Assembly: GCA_011947345.1 (NCBI GenBank)
Contig: JAAVTG010000976.1
Span: forward strand, 2,501 to 29,993
Reading direction: 5' to 3'
DNA length: 27,493 nt
Source of the DNA: Phytophthora quininea
Taxonomy: Eukaryota; Oomycota; Peronosporomycetes; Peronosporales; Peronosporaceae
The notes beneath the pieces are model-generated. The model made no database searches and was not told the origin of the DNA. It saw nothing but the letters and a program-made list of their open reading frames with translations. Shown one piece after another: positions 11,182 to 20,964 of this stretch. Every line of letters starts with the position of its first letter. Positions within the stretch are counted from its first letter, which is position 1. The position numbers and the translations under genes were made by a program.

Positions 11182-12454
11182 ATGTCAACACCATTGACTC
11201 AAGACTGGACCACACAAAACGAAATGCCAGCCCATGAAGATGAAGACGAATTCAGACGTCAAGTGCACCGCGTGCGGATGGTCGAATTTCGTTTGAAGCA
11301 GAAGCAGAAGAAGCAGAAGCTGCACAAAAGGCATCGACAACTCGAGCAACAAATGAAGGGACTCATATCAGAGCTGCAGAACCAACTAAGGTCGAATTTC
11401 CTGACGAGTGATCCTAGAATGAGTTTGCACGAATTGGTGGTGGAGAAGGAAGCGCTTCAGCGACAAAACAAACTTCTTCGGGGCGAGATCCACGGCCACG
11501 AAAACTATCAGAGGCTGCTGCAGCAGATGAGTGGCCAGTCTCACGACGAAGACAAGGCAGTGCATTTGACGAACCAGGACGAGAAGCGAAGGTGGTTAAG
11601 CGCTCCTGTTAGTGGACCGCTGTTCCTCTTCCATCCATTTCCGCAAGAGGAACTTGACTCTGTCATGACACCTTTTAACGAGGAAAACTTCCCAGCCAGC
11701 GCTTCCGTCGATTCGTTCCTCGGGTGGGATGTGTTCCGACCGCCAAGTTCGGAGGGAGATCAATTGGTGATGACCAGGTTTACGAAGCGGCTCCAGTGTT
11801 CGATGGAGACGGCGTTTGTGGTCTCGCGGATCCAAGAAGGAGACTCGTTCCCCATCATTGCAGCGCCAGACGGATGGAGTGGAAGCAACCACAAGGCAAC
11901 GATTCATTTCTTGCAGACAATCGACTCAAATACGCTAGTCCTTTTGCATAGCGTCACAGGCGCTTCAAACTTCCGCTACATTTGCCTAGTACGATGTGAT
12001 AGCCAGGAAGAATCCGACGGCCGGCCCACCGTTTTCAACATGACAATCATCGACTCCGAGGCCAACAAACGCAGGCGCATCTTGAGCAATGACAGTGACT
12101 AGGTCTCAGAAGGTGGAGCAAGTCTAACTCTCACGGTAGTAGACGAATCCACAACCGATCTCTGCTTTACGTTCTGGGGTCGTAATTGCAATGGACGCCA
12201 CGCAGAAACTCTGTTCGTGCTGTGGCTGCAGTTTGTTGTTGGCTGGGAACAGAAAATACTGCCGACGAATCTGCTGAAGACTTGAGCAGGAAATATGGAA
12301 TTGGAAACACAACGACAACTTCATTCAACATATACGTCTTGCTATCAGAACTCGAGGATTTAGTGGCGCCACGCTGCACAACTTTGCGTTGACTCAGTTT
12401 GTCTTTCGTCGAGTTCAGGCATTTCCGGATGAGCTGGCTAGTCTGCAGGCTTAG
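11182..12454 (+). CDS. bZIP-like protein with START-like C-terminal region (bZIP1), interrupted by an in-frame TAG
   Basis: The N-terminus has a basic region and leucine heptads that fit the bZIP spacing: His29, Arg37, Leu47, Leu54, Leu61. His occupies the place of the usually invariant Asn. The C-terminal half (about residues 140-305), with FTKRLQCSMETAFVVSRIQ and FLQTIDSNTLVLLHSVTGAS, resembles the START-like region found beside bZIP domains in oomycete proteins. The first stop is TAG at 12100-12102 (306 residues). The same frame continues with VSEGGASLTL and WLQFVVGWEQKILPTNLL, closely matching the minus-strand paralogue (20587-19551), whose Trp aligns with the TAG. One extra A near 12277 then leads to LEQEIWNWKHND and a stop at 12452-12454. 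Likely role is DNA binding or regulation. Whether the full-length form (about 423 residues) exists is open. Confidence 0.75.
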
Positions 12455-12665
12455 GGCGCGTTTAGAGATGCCATTGCCTACTTGCACTACCACCAGCAAG
12501 GGTTATCTGCGAGTTCCAAGCGCTCAGCTCGTGCGAAGCCAAATTGCGAGTCTCGACGAACTCTTGAAGAGCGTGGTCGCCCTGTACCAGCGGGTGCAAA
12601 CACCTTGCTATCATGTTGCTCAAGTTTTGCTAGTTTTTATTACTTACTAACAAACGCTGTCAGGG
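12455..12665. other. 3' flank of bZIP1 with a segment shared with the bZIP3 locus
   Basis: About 210 bases between convergent genes. Bases about 12530-12615 can be read as SQIASLDELLKSVVALYQ, clearly similar to IASLDDLLKIVLCKYSQ read from the minus strand near 23690-23600. I cannot tell which protein this segment belongs to. It is probably a remnant that travelled with the bZIP family by duplication. Confidence 0.45.
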
Positions 12666-14169
12666 TTAATCACTACCGCCGTCAGCCTTACTCAGCAAGT
12701 CCTCAACGTTCAGCATGACATTTCTCTGGCGGTTGGCAACAAGAAGTTCCGACAAAAGATTGTTGGACGTATCTCCAGATACCACGACCTGCTTGTTCTT
12801 GGCAAGCGATCCGATTATCTCCAGTTTCTGCATCTTCAGCGCCTGTTCGCGGGCCTCCTCAAGCTTGCTCGCCGCTGAGCCTTCCGCTTGAGCAACAATC
12901 TCCGCAGCCTTTGCCTCGGCGCTGGAGACCAGTTCGTCCGTGATAGCTTGCAGATTCAGTTGAAGTGCTGCCTTCTTCGCTTGAAGGACTTTGATCTCGG
13001 TGGTGCAGTGTAAATCGACCTGTGCTGCGATCCGCTCCGCGTCAGCTTCGATCTCGGCGATTTTCAACGCTGCTTGGGCATCTCGATTGTTGCACGTCAC
13101 TTTTGCCTTCTGCGTGATCTCGTTCTCTGCCAGCTGCGTCTGCGCCTCGATCAAGTCGATCCCTTTGCGAATTTCAGCGCATTTGGCCTTCGCTGCCTGC
13201 GCTTCTTCGCGGAAAACCATCGTGCGCTGAAGCTTGGTCGTGTCGATCTCCTCCTTGTAGTTCAGCATCTGCATCTCACTCAACTGCTTCATTTTCTCCA
13301 TTTTGATCGACGACAAGTACGTTGTGCGGTTCTCCATTTGCTGCTGGAATTCCGGCGGCAACATCACGTTGGTGATCGAGACGCTGGTGATCTGCACACC
13401 GTACGCGTTGAACTGCTGGTTCAAGCTGCGGCAAATGTCTTCCGTGACGCAATACATCACCTCACTCGACATGAGTGCCGTCCTCGATCACTGTCACGTG
13501 CTTACTCGGCGGGTGAAACTCGTCGGCTGGGTCTGGTCGATTCGTGCGAGCATTGAGCGCTCCAGTTTTGAACCTCTCTCTCATGGTGCCGTCACGAAGC
13601 TGATAAACTTCAGTGTGCTGAACGCTGCGGGCCAATCCGCGTATGGCTTCGTCTTGAGCTGCACGAAGTTGAACCTCAAGTCCGCTGGGCCCCAGCTCGT
13701 AGACAAACCGACGGACCAGCCCTGGGTCTTCGCCCTTGGCTTCGTCGCCCATGATGCGCAGAATCAAGCACATGTCGATCCCAACGGTGACATTGTCCGA
13801 TGTCTTGCAGCCTTTCACAGGCGTATCGAACACAATAAACTGCTTCGTGACAAGGTGCGCCACCTTGGCGAAGAGACCGGTGACGTGGAAACCTGGAGGC
13901 CACACAGGTGTGGTAGTTCCGTCGGGCTTCACAAAGTCCAAGTCTCGACCTTGAGTCTGCACTAGCGCGTACGTTCCTTCAGGCACTCGGATGTATGGCT
14001 TGAACAGACTGCGGCCGGGATTGATGACCACAATCGTGTTGCCATGAGCACACCCTCCGTAGAGACGGTTGACGCCGTCGATGTGTCTGCTACTGCGATA
14101 CAGAAGGTGAGTCTGGTGCTGTTGCCCGCGAACATCTTCGAGTCTGTGTCTGCTGATCCAGCAGCCCAT
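12666..14169 (-). CDS. SPFH/Band 7 (flotillin-like) membrane scaffold protein
   Basis: Predicted membrane-associated scaffold of the SPFH superfamily. I start it at the ATG at 14169 because this gives MGCWIS, with Gly2 and Cys3 placed for N-myristoylation and palmitoylation. The middle part (around VYQLRDG, then VMYCVTEDICRSLNQQFNAY and GVQITSVSITNVMLPPEF) is the Band 7 domain. A long Ala/Glu-rich coiled coil follows, with EAQTQLAENEI, KIAEIEADAERIA and SAEAKAAEIVAQAEGSA, as in flotillins. The frame changes once near 13470. The direction fits loss of two bases, perhaps one unit of a GT dinucleotide repeat, or gain of one. The whole product is about 501 residues. I considered a GTAAGC donor at about 13520, but no acceptor gives the right phase. 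Flotillin-like versus another SPFH subfamily is a moderate call. Confidence 0.82.
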
Positions 14170-14462
14170 GGCCGTTGAGTTTTCGGTCTGGAATATGAAA
14201 GTGATCAAAAGCTATGTGGTACCAAGTGATGGGAAACGACAACATCTGAGAAGCGGTCCATCAATAAAAACAAATCAATTTGACCCGTATGCGACTATAT
14301 CCCCAGCACGAGGAAGCAAACTCGTACACGCCTTATCGTGCTTGCACCGTACATCCTAATCCCGCGTCGCTGAGTCCATTCCTACAGGTATTTGACAGCA
14401 TCCGTTCGCGTTCAGGTCGGCGTAGCGCTAGTAAATCCTGTCAACGAGCTCTCGATTTCGAT
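14170..14462. other. Upstream region of the SPFH gene
   Basis: No gene recognised. It is probably the promoter of the minus-strand SPFH gene. No convincing initiator motif is seen near the start. Confidence 0.4.
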
Positions 14463-14940
14463 TGCATTAACACGTAAGCTACACCCATCGAGCAGAAAAT
14501 CCACAACGTCACCATGCTTGCCTCTGATCGCGCGTGCCAGAGCATCGGGTCGGGAATTCTCACAACACCGTTCTTTCGCGTCCACTACGAACTGCGGGTA
14601 TTCTCGAAAGCCGCTTCAAGCGCACTCATATACACTCTTCCGATATCAATTAGTAACACAACAGGAGTAGCCCGTTCTGAAAACTTTGCCGCTTCTTGTA
14701 ACGCGTCGCACGTCACCTATAACTGAATGGACCGAGTTTCGAGCTGGTACCTGAGAGCGATAGTACTTCCCAGTATGCGAAGTCGATAAACATGTTACTA
14801 AACTTCGAATAGAGATGAACAGCTTGTCTGAGAGGTCTTGTTTCTCCAGCTTCGCTGCTTTCTTTCAGGTCAAACTCGTAGTTGTGTTGCTCGAGTAGGT
14901 ATTCCCATACGTTGCCATGACATCCCGAGAATCGCGCGAG
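14463..14940 (-). pseudogene. Two rearranged ankyrin-like remnants (C2)
   Basis: Read on the minus strand, 14940-14586 contains HGNVWEYLLEQHNYEFDLKE and then a stretch like ALRYQLETRSI, a stop, and CDALQEAAKFSERATPVVLL. This parallels the same order in neighbouring copy C (DYLIVQYKCHFDLQE..., IRYLLENRHIE..., TIEQAAKLSDKLGTVLLL). Immediately downstream, 14570-14463 encodes RPDALARAIRGKHGDVVDFL. In copies A and C that segment comes before, not after, the other segments. The pieces therefore come from a rearranged copy or from two copies. Several stops and frame changes are present. Confidence 0.65.
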
Positions 14941-14976
14941 TTAGTACATTCTGTTTTAGACGTAGATCAACATAAA

Positions 14977-16425
14977 TTAAATTGATTCGCCGACCACATA
15001 ATTGCAAACTTGTTTCCGTAAATACTTCTTGACTTTTGTGTTCGTGCGATTGGAAATCGTTTGCGCTGCCTCTTTCAGCACGGCCAGCGGAAGTTCATTA
15101 CTCTGGGCGATAATCTTTAAAGCTTCATTCTGTTCACTCAGCGCCACATTCACAAAGGCTGCACCTTTCAGTCTTTGAGGCGCACATACTTCACGAGAGA
15201 GAAACTCCACGACTTTTCTACGACGTCTCAATGCTGCTTTTTCAATCGCACCTGAAATTGACTCTGGAGGAATTGATTATTCGACAAAAACTGATTTCAT
15301 CAGCTCAAACGCCCCATGCCCAGCAAGCCACTCAAAAGCCTTATTCCTCGACTCGGGGTAACGCGAGAGTCCCGACGTAAACATTCCACAATGGTCATCT
15401 TATCTCCAGACGCTGAGGTGACGAAGGCCTCACAAGACTTCCGAGGAAATGCAGCTCTCCTGCAACAGAAATTGGACGGTGTCGAAATAAGTTATCTCTG
15501 CGGCTCCCTTAAACGCAGTGATAATCGCCTTGCTCGGGATGGTCTCGTTCTCGTAAATATATCTCGAATAAACCATTCGTTGTAAACACCTTTTCCACTG
15601 TTGCAGGAGATATCCGTTTTGTGTCGTAGATGAGCTTCACGATGTCAATTTTTCGACTCCAAGAGCAAACAAGCTCGAGCCCATTGTTAAGCGCCGTCGT
15701 TGAAACCTCCCCAGTGTCAAGCAATAATAAAACAGTACCCAACTTGTCAGATAACTTTGCAGCTTGTTCAATGGTGTCACAAATCAGTTCCGACTCAATA
15801 TGTCGGTTTTCGAGCAGATACCTAATTGCGCCAGTATTCCCGCATCTTCCAAACTCCAGGAATATGTTAGAACCGGACAAAACATGTTTGGGATAGACAT
15901 CGTACATTCTGTCGATAAGATCTCGCCCCTCCCAGCTTCACCGCTTCTTCAAACGCTTCCTGAAGGTCAAAATGGCACTTGTACTGCACGATCAAATAGT
16001 CGAGAATATCGTCATGACCACCGGTGATCGCACAAGTTATTGTATCTGGTCGCGCGGGACGTAAAACGTCGTATCCACCTCTTAGTGCTTGCTCAATCAG
16101 GAACTCCACCAAAACAAGATGGCCATTTACAGCCATAAGCCTTTCAAAACTTCAGGCAGCACCAGTTTCACGACCTCCAAATGCCGATTCCTGCCCGCAG
16201 ATACGAGCTTCTTTAAGTACCTCAAACGTTTTGCTATCGACGACATCGTCTTCTGGCCTGGCAAGAATAGGCAGCAAATACGTTGTCTTCATGGCGATGG
16301 CGCTTGGGGGAATTGGCATCGTCGCCAGAGCTGGAACGCTTCGTGGATCGTTTCGGCGGGAATTTGTTGTTTTTCAAAATAACACTTGAAGTCACTAAAG
16401 TGAGGGATGAACTTTAACAAAAAGC
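14977..16425 (-). pseudogene. Ankyrin-like copy C, internally deleted and frameshifted
   Basis: On the minus strand a weak N-terminal family block (IPHFSDFKCYFEKQQIPAET) starts next to the stop of the NLP gene. It is followed by LPILARPEDD, NRHLEVVKLVLPEV, MAVNGHLVLVEFLIEQ, RPDTITCAITGGHDDILDYL, NTGAIRYLLENRHIESELI and SWSRKIDIVKLIYDTKRISP. The C-terminus VKKYLRKQVCNYVVGESI ends at 14977 and matches that of gene A. About 80 codons between the N-terminal block and LPILARP, present in A, are absent. Multiple frame changes occur at about 15940-15870, 15530, 15430, 15350 and 15235. The basic N-terminus seen in A, D, E and F is missing. I treat it as a pseudogene, though some of the single-base shifts could be read errors. 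Confidence 0.75.
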
Positions 16426-16450
16426 AAAACTTCAGCCAAGCATCTATTTG

Positions 16451-17174
16451 CTAAGCAAACGCGTACGGGATTGAAAACTCGAGACTTGCCATAAAGTTGG
16501 CGTCGATAAATGGCACGGTGGCGTCTCCATTGCCCTTGAAGTTGGTGTTGTTCAGCGCTGTCCGTGCTGCCTCGGTGAGCTGGTCCCACATGATGAGGTT
16601 CTGGAAATCGCCGCGTTTCGAGGTCCAGTCCAAGTCGGGGTAGTCGTATTTGATCTTTGGGCTCTCACCGTCGAACTTGTCCGCGTTGAATGTATTGTAT
16701 CTCGTGTATCCTTCCTCGACCTGAGTCGAAACTCCGAGGACTTTGGGGGTTGCCAGTGCGGGGTTGTCGATCCAGACGACGACGTTTTCCAGTCGTGGAC
16801 CAAATCCGCCGGAAAGTACCAGGCGTACATGATGGCCCACACATCGTTGTACCACGACGAGCGCACGTAAACCTGTGAGCCGATGTCAGCTCCTCCACAG
16901 TCGTGGTCGCCAGTCGTCGTAATTCCAGCGGTAATTTCTCCAGCAGCATTCACGGCGGCGTACGGGTGACAACCATTCGAGATGTGCAGCTGCGGCTTGA
17001 ATCGGACGGCAGCTCTTTGCGAAATTGTCGTGGGCTCGAGTTGCGGAAATGGCTCGACCGTGTCGTAGGGCAGGGCTCCTTCTGGGACATCAATGTAGAA
17101 GCCGCTTTGTAGACCTTGGACACCGGCTAGAGTTGCTACGACCAGAACCAAGGGAAAGTCATTGAGAACGCCAT
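16451..17174 (-). pseudogene. Necrosis- and ethylene-inducing-like protein (NLP/NPP1 family), frame-disrupted
   Basis: NLPs are secreted plant-directed cytolysins of oomycetes, fungi and bacteria. An ATG at 17174, just downstream of an initiator-like motif, opens a hydrophobic N-terminus. That frame closes at once, and the signal-peptide-like sequence [12 protein letters not shown] continues in another frame from about 17150. Two Cys typical of type 1 NLPs are seen in the N-terminal half (in NGCHPY and HDCGGAD), followed by MYAWYFP. The C-terminal half ([14 protein letters not shown] to the stop at 16451) lies in a different frame. Between them, near 16795-16815, the conserved central heptapeptide is not intact: only its HDW core is visible and the bases around it are missing or shifted. 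As written the gene cannot make a functional NLP. Decay or assembly error are both possible, but the loss at the heptapeptide is more than a single-base change. Confidence 0.85.
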
Positions 17175-17194
17175 GGACTTGATCTTGAGCAGGG

Positions 17195-17208
17195 AAATCG
17201 AAAAGTGA
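17195..17208 (-). promoter_or_regulatory. Initiator-like motif of the NLP gene
   Basis: Minus-strand bases TCACTTTTCGATTT match about 12 of 14 positions of the oomycete initiator core and lie 21 bases upstream of the ATG at 17174. This supports that ATG as the original start. Confidence 0.45.
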
Positions 17209-17433
17209 CTGGTGGACTGCTTTAGGTCAAGGAGCTTAGCTCTCGTCGGGATGGTGGGAAATGTGGCACGACATCAGTGATGGTCTGCCACGCAGTACGT
17301 TTTGTTGACAGAGTAAGCGCTCTTGAGCTATGCAGAATAGTAAGACAACAAAGTCAAACATCCATGTACGCAGTATCATTAACACCATAATAAAATAAGA
17401 AGCAGTACAGCAATTGTTGCCGTTGGAGATATC
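17209..17433. other. Intergenic region between ankyrin-like D and the NLP gene
   Basis: About 225 bases with no gene. Both neighbours are on the minus strand, so it holds the 3' end of D and the NLP promoter. Confidence 0.5.
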
Positions 17434-19406
17434 TTACTGGATCACGCACTCGGGTAGCATCGAGCGCGGCCAAACGTTATTGCCCTCCATCAACCATGTC
17501 CTTCCATTCTGCGCTTGTGTGAAATTGTTCAAGAAGGCCTTCCTCTTAGCGGCGCATGATGGACACCGAGTGTAGAACAAGTGCTTTATAACGTCGATGT
17601 ATCCGCTGCGAACCGCCGTCTCAAAGTCTTCGCACGTCACTTCCTTCGAGATCCGTTCTTCGTTGTACAAGGCCTTGACCAGTTCGTGGTCTCCATTCTC
17701 CACGGCATTTACAAACGCCTCGGTGATTGTTTCAGGAGAGATTCGGTGGTCACTACGCAAGCACTGGACAGACTGGGCGCAGCCATTCTTGACTGCCTTC
17801 TTGAACGCTTCGTTGAGCACCTCGGACGAGATGTGATGCATCTTACCCGTCAAGATATGCGCCACCATCGCCTGGCCATGACTGACGGCTTTTACTAGCG
17901 CATCAGCTATGGCTTGAGACGACAGACGCTTATCTCCGCACATTAGCTTCACTACATTGGCACAGCCGCTGGCTGCTGCATTAGGGAAAGCTTGGTTGAT
18001 GAGCTCTCGGGTAATGCAGCGTACGTCGCGAAGACCAGCCACCACATCGACGTGATCGTTGCCAGCTGCGTTTATGAAAGCTTTGGCGATCACTTCTGAA
18101 GAGATACATTTGTTGCTAGCTAGGAACCTCAGAATGTTAATACGTTCCTCGGTCGATAGCCGTGCGATGTAGCTGGTCGAGCCATACAGAGCTGCATTCT
18201 GGAAAGCAGCAGTGATGGACTCTGCAGAGATCAGCTCTGTCTGGAAGAGGAACTTCATGACGTCGATGCTGCCAGCGTTCTCAAACGCTTTCCTTACCGA
18301 CCGCGGGAAATGTCCTTCTTACTGTACAGGAATCTCACCGCGTCGATCGACCCAAAGTGCGCTGCCTCGTCAAACGCCTGGGCATACACTTTCTGTGACA
18401 GCTTCTTGCTGTTGAGCAGGAACTCCATCGTATCGATGTGTCCGTGCTGCGCTGCACAACGCACAGCGTCGCCAATCTCCTCGGACGATCCGTGTCCGCT
18501 GTCGTACAAACACTTGACGGCTTCCGTGCGTCCATCACGAGCCAAATCTACTAGCAGATTCGACGACTCCGTCTCGCTCTGAGACTCTGGGTACTTCTCG
18601 TAGATTAGCATCATAATGGCATGCTGTCCCTCAGCCACCGCCTGGTCAAACATCTCTCTCAGATTCAACTGAAACTTCTCCAGAAGGAACTGGATCACGC
18701 CCAAAAACCCTTTAGAGATGGCCTTGGCCAGCGAATCCTTCAGCTCCGCCGCGGGCGTCCACGTGTAGTAGAACCTTCTCAGATGGATCGTCTTCTCTGC
18801 ATTTGTAGCTGCGTATTTCAGCACCTCCAGATGGCCATTAGCCGTGGCAGCGGCCATGATTTTCCACGCGACATAATTCCGGTCAATTAAGGAATTGATC
18901 CAGAAGAAGAGCAGCTTAACTGCGTCTAAATGGCCGTTGGCGCCGGCTGCCACTGCGGCGTCCGACGTGTCGAACCTCGTTTTAGCCAGAATGAGCTCCA
19001 GGGACCGGATTTGGCCGGCGCCAGCGGCCGAGACGGCGACCTTGGCGACGTTGCCATTAAATTTGGTCAGCAGCGTCTGCAGCGTGTCCAATTGCCCTGT
19101 TTTAGCTGCTATTGTGACCGCTTCTTGCATCGGCATCAGTAGTGTGTGCATCTGCTCCATAACATGGGGCAGTGCCTGAATTTGCCCTGGCAGACACAAT
19201 TCGAGCCACTTTTGGCGACTTGAAATAGGGACACCATCTGTAAAGCGCTCTTCGTCGTCGGGACTCGTGTCGGACGAGCTGCAGCCCAGCGAGCAGCTGC
19301 GGAAGCGCTTGTTGGCCTGCGAGAACAGCAGGATGTCGGTGATGGAGCGGCAGCGCTTGCCGCCGGCGGGCGCAGGCGACTCGAACGGCGTCGGTGGCTC
19401 CTCCAT
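17434..19406 (-). CDS. Ankyrin-like repeat protein D with a regular 30-residue repeat array (one frameshift)
   Basis: The start at 19406 (MEEPPTPFESP) is chosen because an initiator-like motif lies directly upstream at 19410-19423. The N-terminus has basic GGKRCRS and NKRFRS clusters, a possible nuclear signal, then the family block IQALPHVMEQMHTLLMPMQEA. Ankyrin-like units follow, such as GHLDAVKLLF, GHLEVLKYAA and GHIDTMEFLLNS. Bases 18105-17653 encode five consecutive repeats of 30 to 31 residues. They share I/L1, S/T2, E4 (not in every copy), I/L6, A9, F10, A13, A/V14, G17 and V21/V22. One frame change near 18301 is explained by loss of one G in a G run. The product would be about 657 residues. 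The C-terminus is Cys- and Trp-containing and differs from A. Function unknown; an intracellular or nuclear binding protein is likely. Confidence 0.82.
17653..18105 (-). repeat. Five tandem 30-31-residue protein repeats in D
   Basis: The units begin ISSEVIAKAF, ITRELINQAF, LSSQAIADAL, ISSEVLNEAF and ISPETITEAF and have lengths 30, 30, 31, 30 and 30 residues. Each has two predicted helices and the pattern A9-F10-x-x-A13. They lack the TPLH tetrapeptide of canonical ankyrin repeats. The nucleotide sequences have diverged, so this is a protein-level repeat. Confidence 0.8.
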
Positions 19407-19409
19407 CGC

Positions 19410-19423
19410 AAATTGCAGACTGA
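19410..19423 (-). promoter_or_regulatory. Initiator-like motif of ankyrin-like gene D
   Basis: Minus-strand bases TCAGTCTGCAATTT match 13 of 14 positions of the oomycete core TCATTYYNCAWTTT. The motif ends 3 bases before the ATG at 19406, so the 5' leader would be very short. It excludes the longer open frame from 19490. Confidence 0.5.
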
Positions 19424-19550
19424 ACTTCGAAAGAATGTTCAAGGTGGACCAATCAGATTCAAGAATGGCGGTAAGGCACGCGCTTGGCACACTTTTTCAG
19501 CTCAAGGAAAGGATGAAGGCAACGGAAATGCAACGGCTTTTGCTTTGCCT

Positions 19551-20587
19551 TCAACCGAGCAGTGTATTTGCCGGTAACATCTTGTGCTCCCATGCGACAG
19601 CAAACTGCGTCCATAGTATCTTTACGTACTGTTCGTCGAGCTCACTGTTGCAGGTCATCCGGTTGGTGATCGTGACATCGGTTGTGGTTTTATCAACTTC
19701 TATGAGAGTAAGACACGCTCCGCCTTCCGAGACCCATTCGTCGGCACCAAGCGAGTCTCGACTGGGCTGGCTGGCCTCCGAGTCGATGAGAGTCATGGCC
19801 AAAGTGATCTTGCGTCGGCCGTCCGAGTCGATCCGGCAACTGCAGCGTGCCAGACTCATGTAGTGGAAATTGGTCGAGTCACAAACGCTGTGCAGAAGCA
19901 CTCGCGTGTTCGAGTCGATCGCCTGGAGAAACTGAGCAGTTGCCTCTTTGCTGTAGTTGCAGCTCCATCCACTAGTCGCAGCGAAGACGGGAAACGCGTT
20001 CCCATTTTTGATCCGTAAAGCCATAAACGCAGTTGCAATTGAACACTGCAGTCTCTTTGTGAAGTGGCCGTGTACGACGTTCCCGAAAGGATTGCAGCAA
20101 CTCCGTACAGCCCACCCAAGAAACGAATCGCTGTTGGAGTTGTCTCCATTGAATGGTGGCAAGTTCTGTCCTCGAGAATGGATGGAAGTAGAACCACGGC
20201 TCGTAATCGGCAGCGAGCACCCACCGTCCTTTGTCGTCTTTGCTTGGTACACTCGCCTCTTCATATCCCCTCCTGAGATGGAAAGAGTCTTACTCACCAC
20301 CCTCTGGTATTTCTCATACGCCTCGATGGTCTCAGTCAGAGTCAAGTTTTGGCATTGAAGCGCCTCGATCTCACGACGACGTCCCGGAAGGCTGTCGTTA
20401 TTGACGAAGTGGCTGAGTCGTCCTGCATCTTAGCCAGGAGCACTTTCAATTGCTGTTCCAGCTGGTGACACTCCTTCCGCATCCTCCCAACCTCGCTCTT
20501 CTTCTTTAGCCGAAACTCGACCATTCTCTCGCGATGTTCCTTGCGCCTCCACTCGTCTTCGCTCTCGGCCGTGCGGACCAGCACCAT
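19551..20587 (-). CDS. bZIP-like protein with START-like C-terminal region (bZIP2), frameshifted and C-terminally shorter
   Basis: Paralogue of the gene at 11182. The basic region and heptads are His18, Arg26, Met36, Leu43, Leu50, with the same His in place of the usual Asn. A frame change near 20372, explained by loss of one G from GG, joins the bZIP part to LTLTETIEAYEKYQ. The START-like part follows, with FTKRLQCSIATAFMALRI and FLQAIDSNTRVLLHSV. It ends WVSEGGACLTLIEVD, ILWTQFAVAWEHKMLPANTL and a stop at 19551. The tail found in bZIP1 after this point is missing here. The frame stays open upstream of 20587 for about 130 bases without an ATG, so the true start could be further 5' across another frame change. 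The product as modelled is about 345 residues. It is divergent from ankyrin-like gene E. Confidence 0.75.
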
Positions 20588-20917
20588 CTCGAGCTCAACG
20601 GGCCAAACTGGCGAGTTCTCGGCAGCTATCGATGGCGAATTCAGAAGTGTGGTGATCGATTCGTCATTTGAGGTTATAGAAGAAGTGATTAGCCAGGAAA
20701 CGAGGTCTGTTTGACTGCATCAAAAACGTCGTGAACAGCAAAATAGGCGTCTCACAAACGCACAAGTGTAGCGTGATCAAGACTAGATTGCCATTGGTAA
20801 AGTGGCTGCCTCCTAGCAATATGGCGTGTCCTGTAGTTCAAATTTTCGTTCTTGCTGCAGTCGTAAGATACGGAACCGCAGTTGTGGCTCATTGCCGGTG
20901 GTGATTCACTACGTCTA
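20588..20917. other. Divergent promoter region between bZIP2 and ankyrin-like E
   Basis: About 330 bases between divergent genes. The part nearest bZIP2 may code for extra N-terminal residues of that protein. A GGCTCATTGCCG 12-mer at 20886-20897 also occurs in the LTRs, where it could be initiator-like; this may be chance. Confidence 0.45.
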
Positions 20918-20931
20918 TCATTCTGCAATCC
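20918..20931 (+). promoter_or_regulatory. Initiator-like motif of ankyrin-like gene E
   Basis: Bases TCATTCTGCAATCC match 12 of 14 positions of the oomycete core and share the TCTGCAAT segment with the motif of gene D. It lies 33 bases upstream of the ATG at 20965. Confidence 0.5.
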
Positions 20932-20964
20932 GCCAGATCGAGAGCAAGCTAAGAGCTACCGCCG

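Noticed and set aside
13462..13525. Possible intron at the frame change in the SPFH gene, using a GTAAGC donor near 13520
   Set aside because: No acceptor within reach restores the right phase, and the coding sequence continues convincingly through VIEDGTHV to the next frame.
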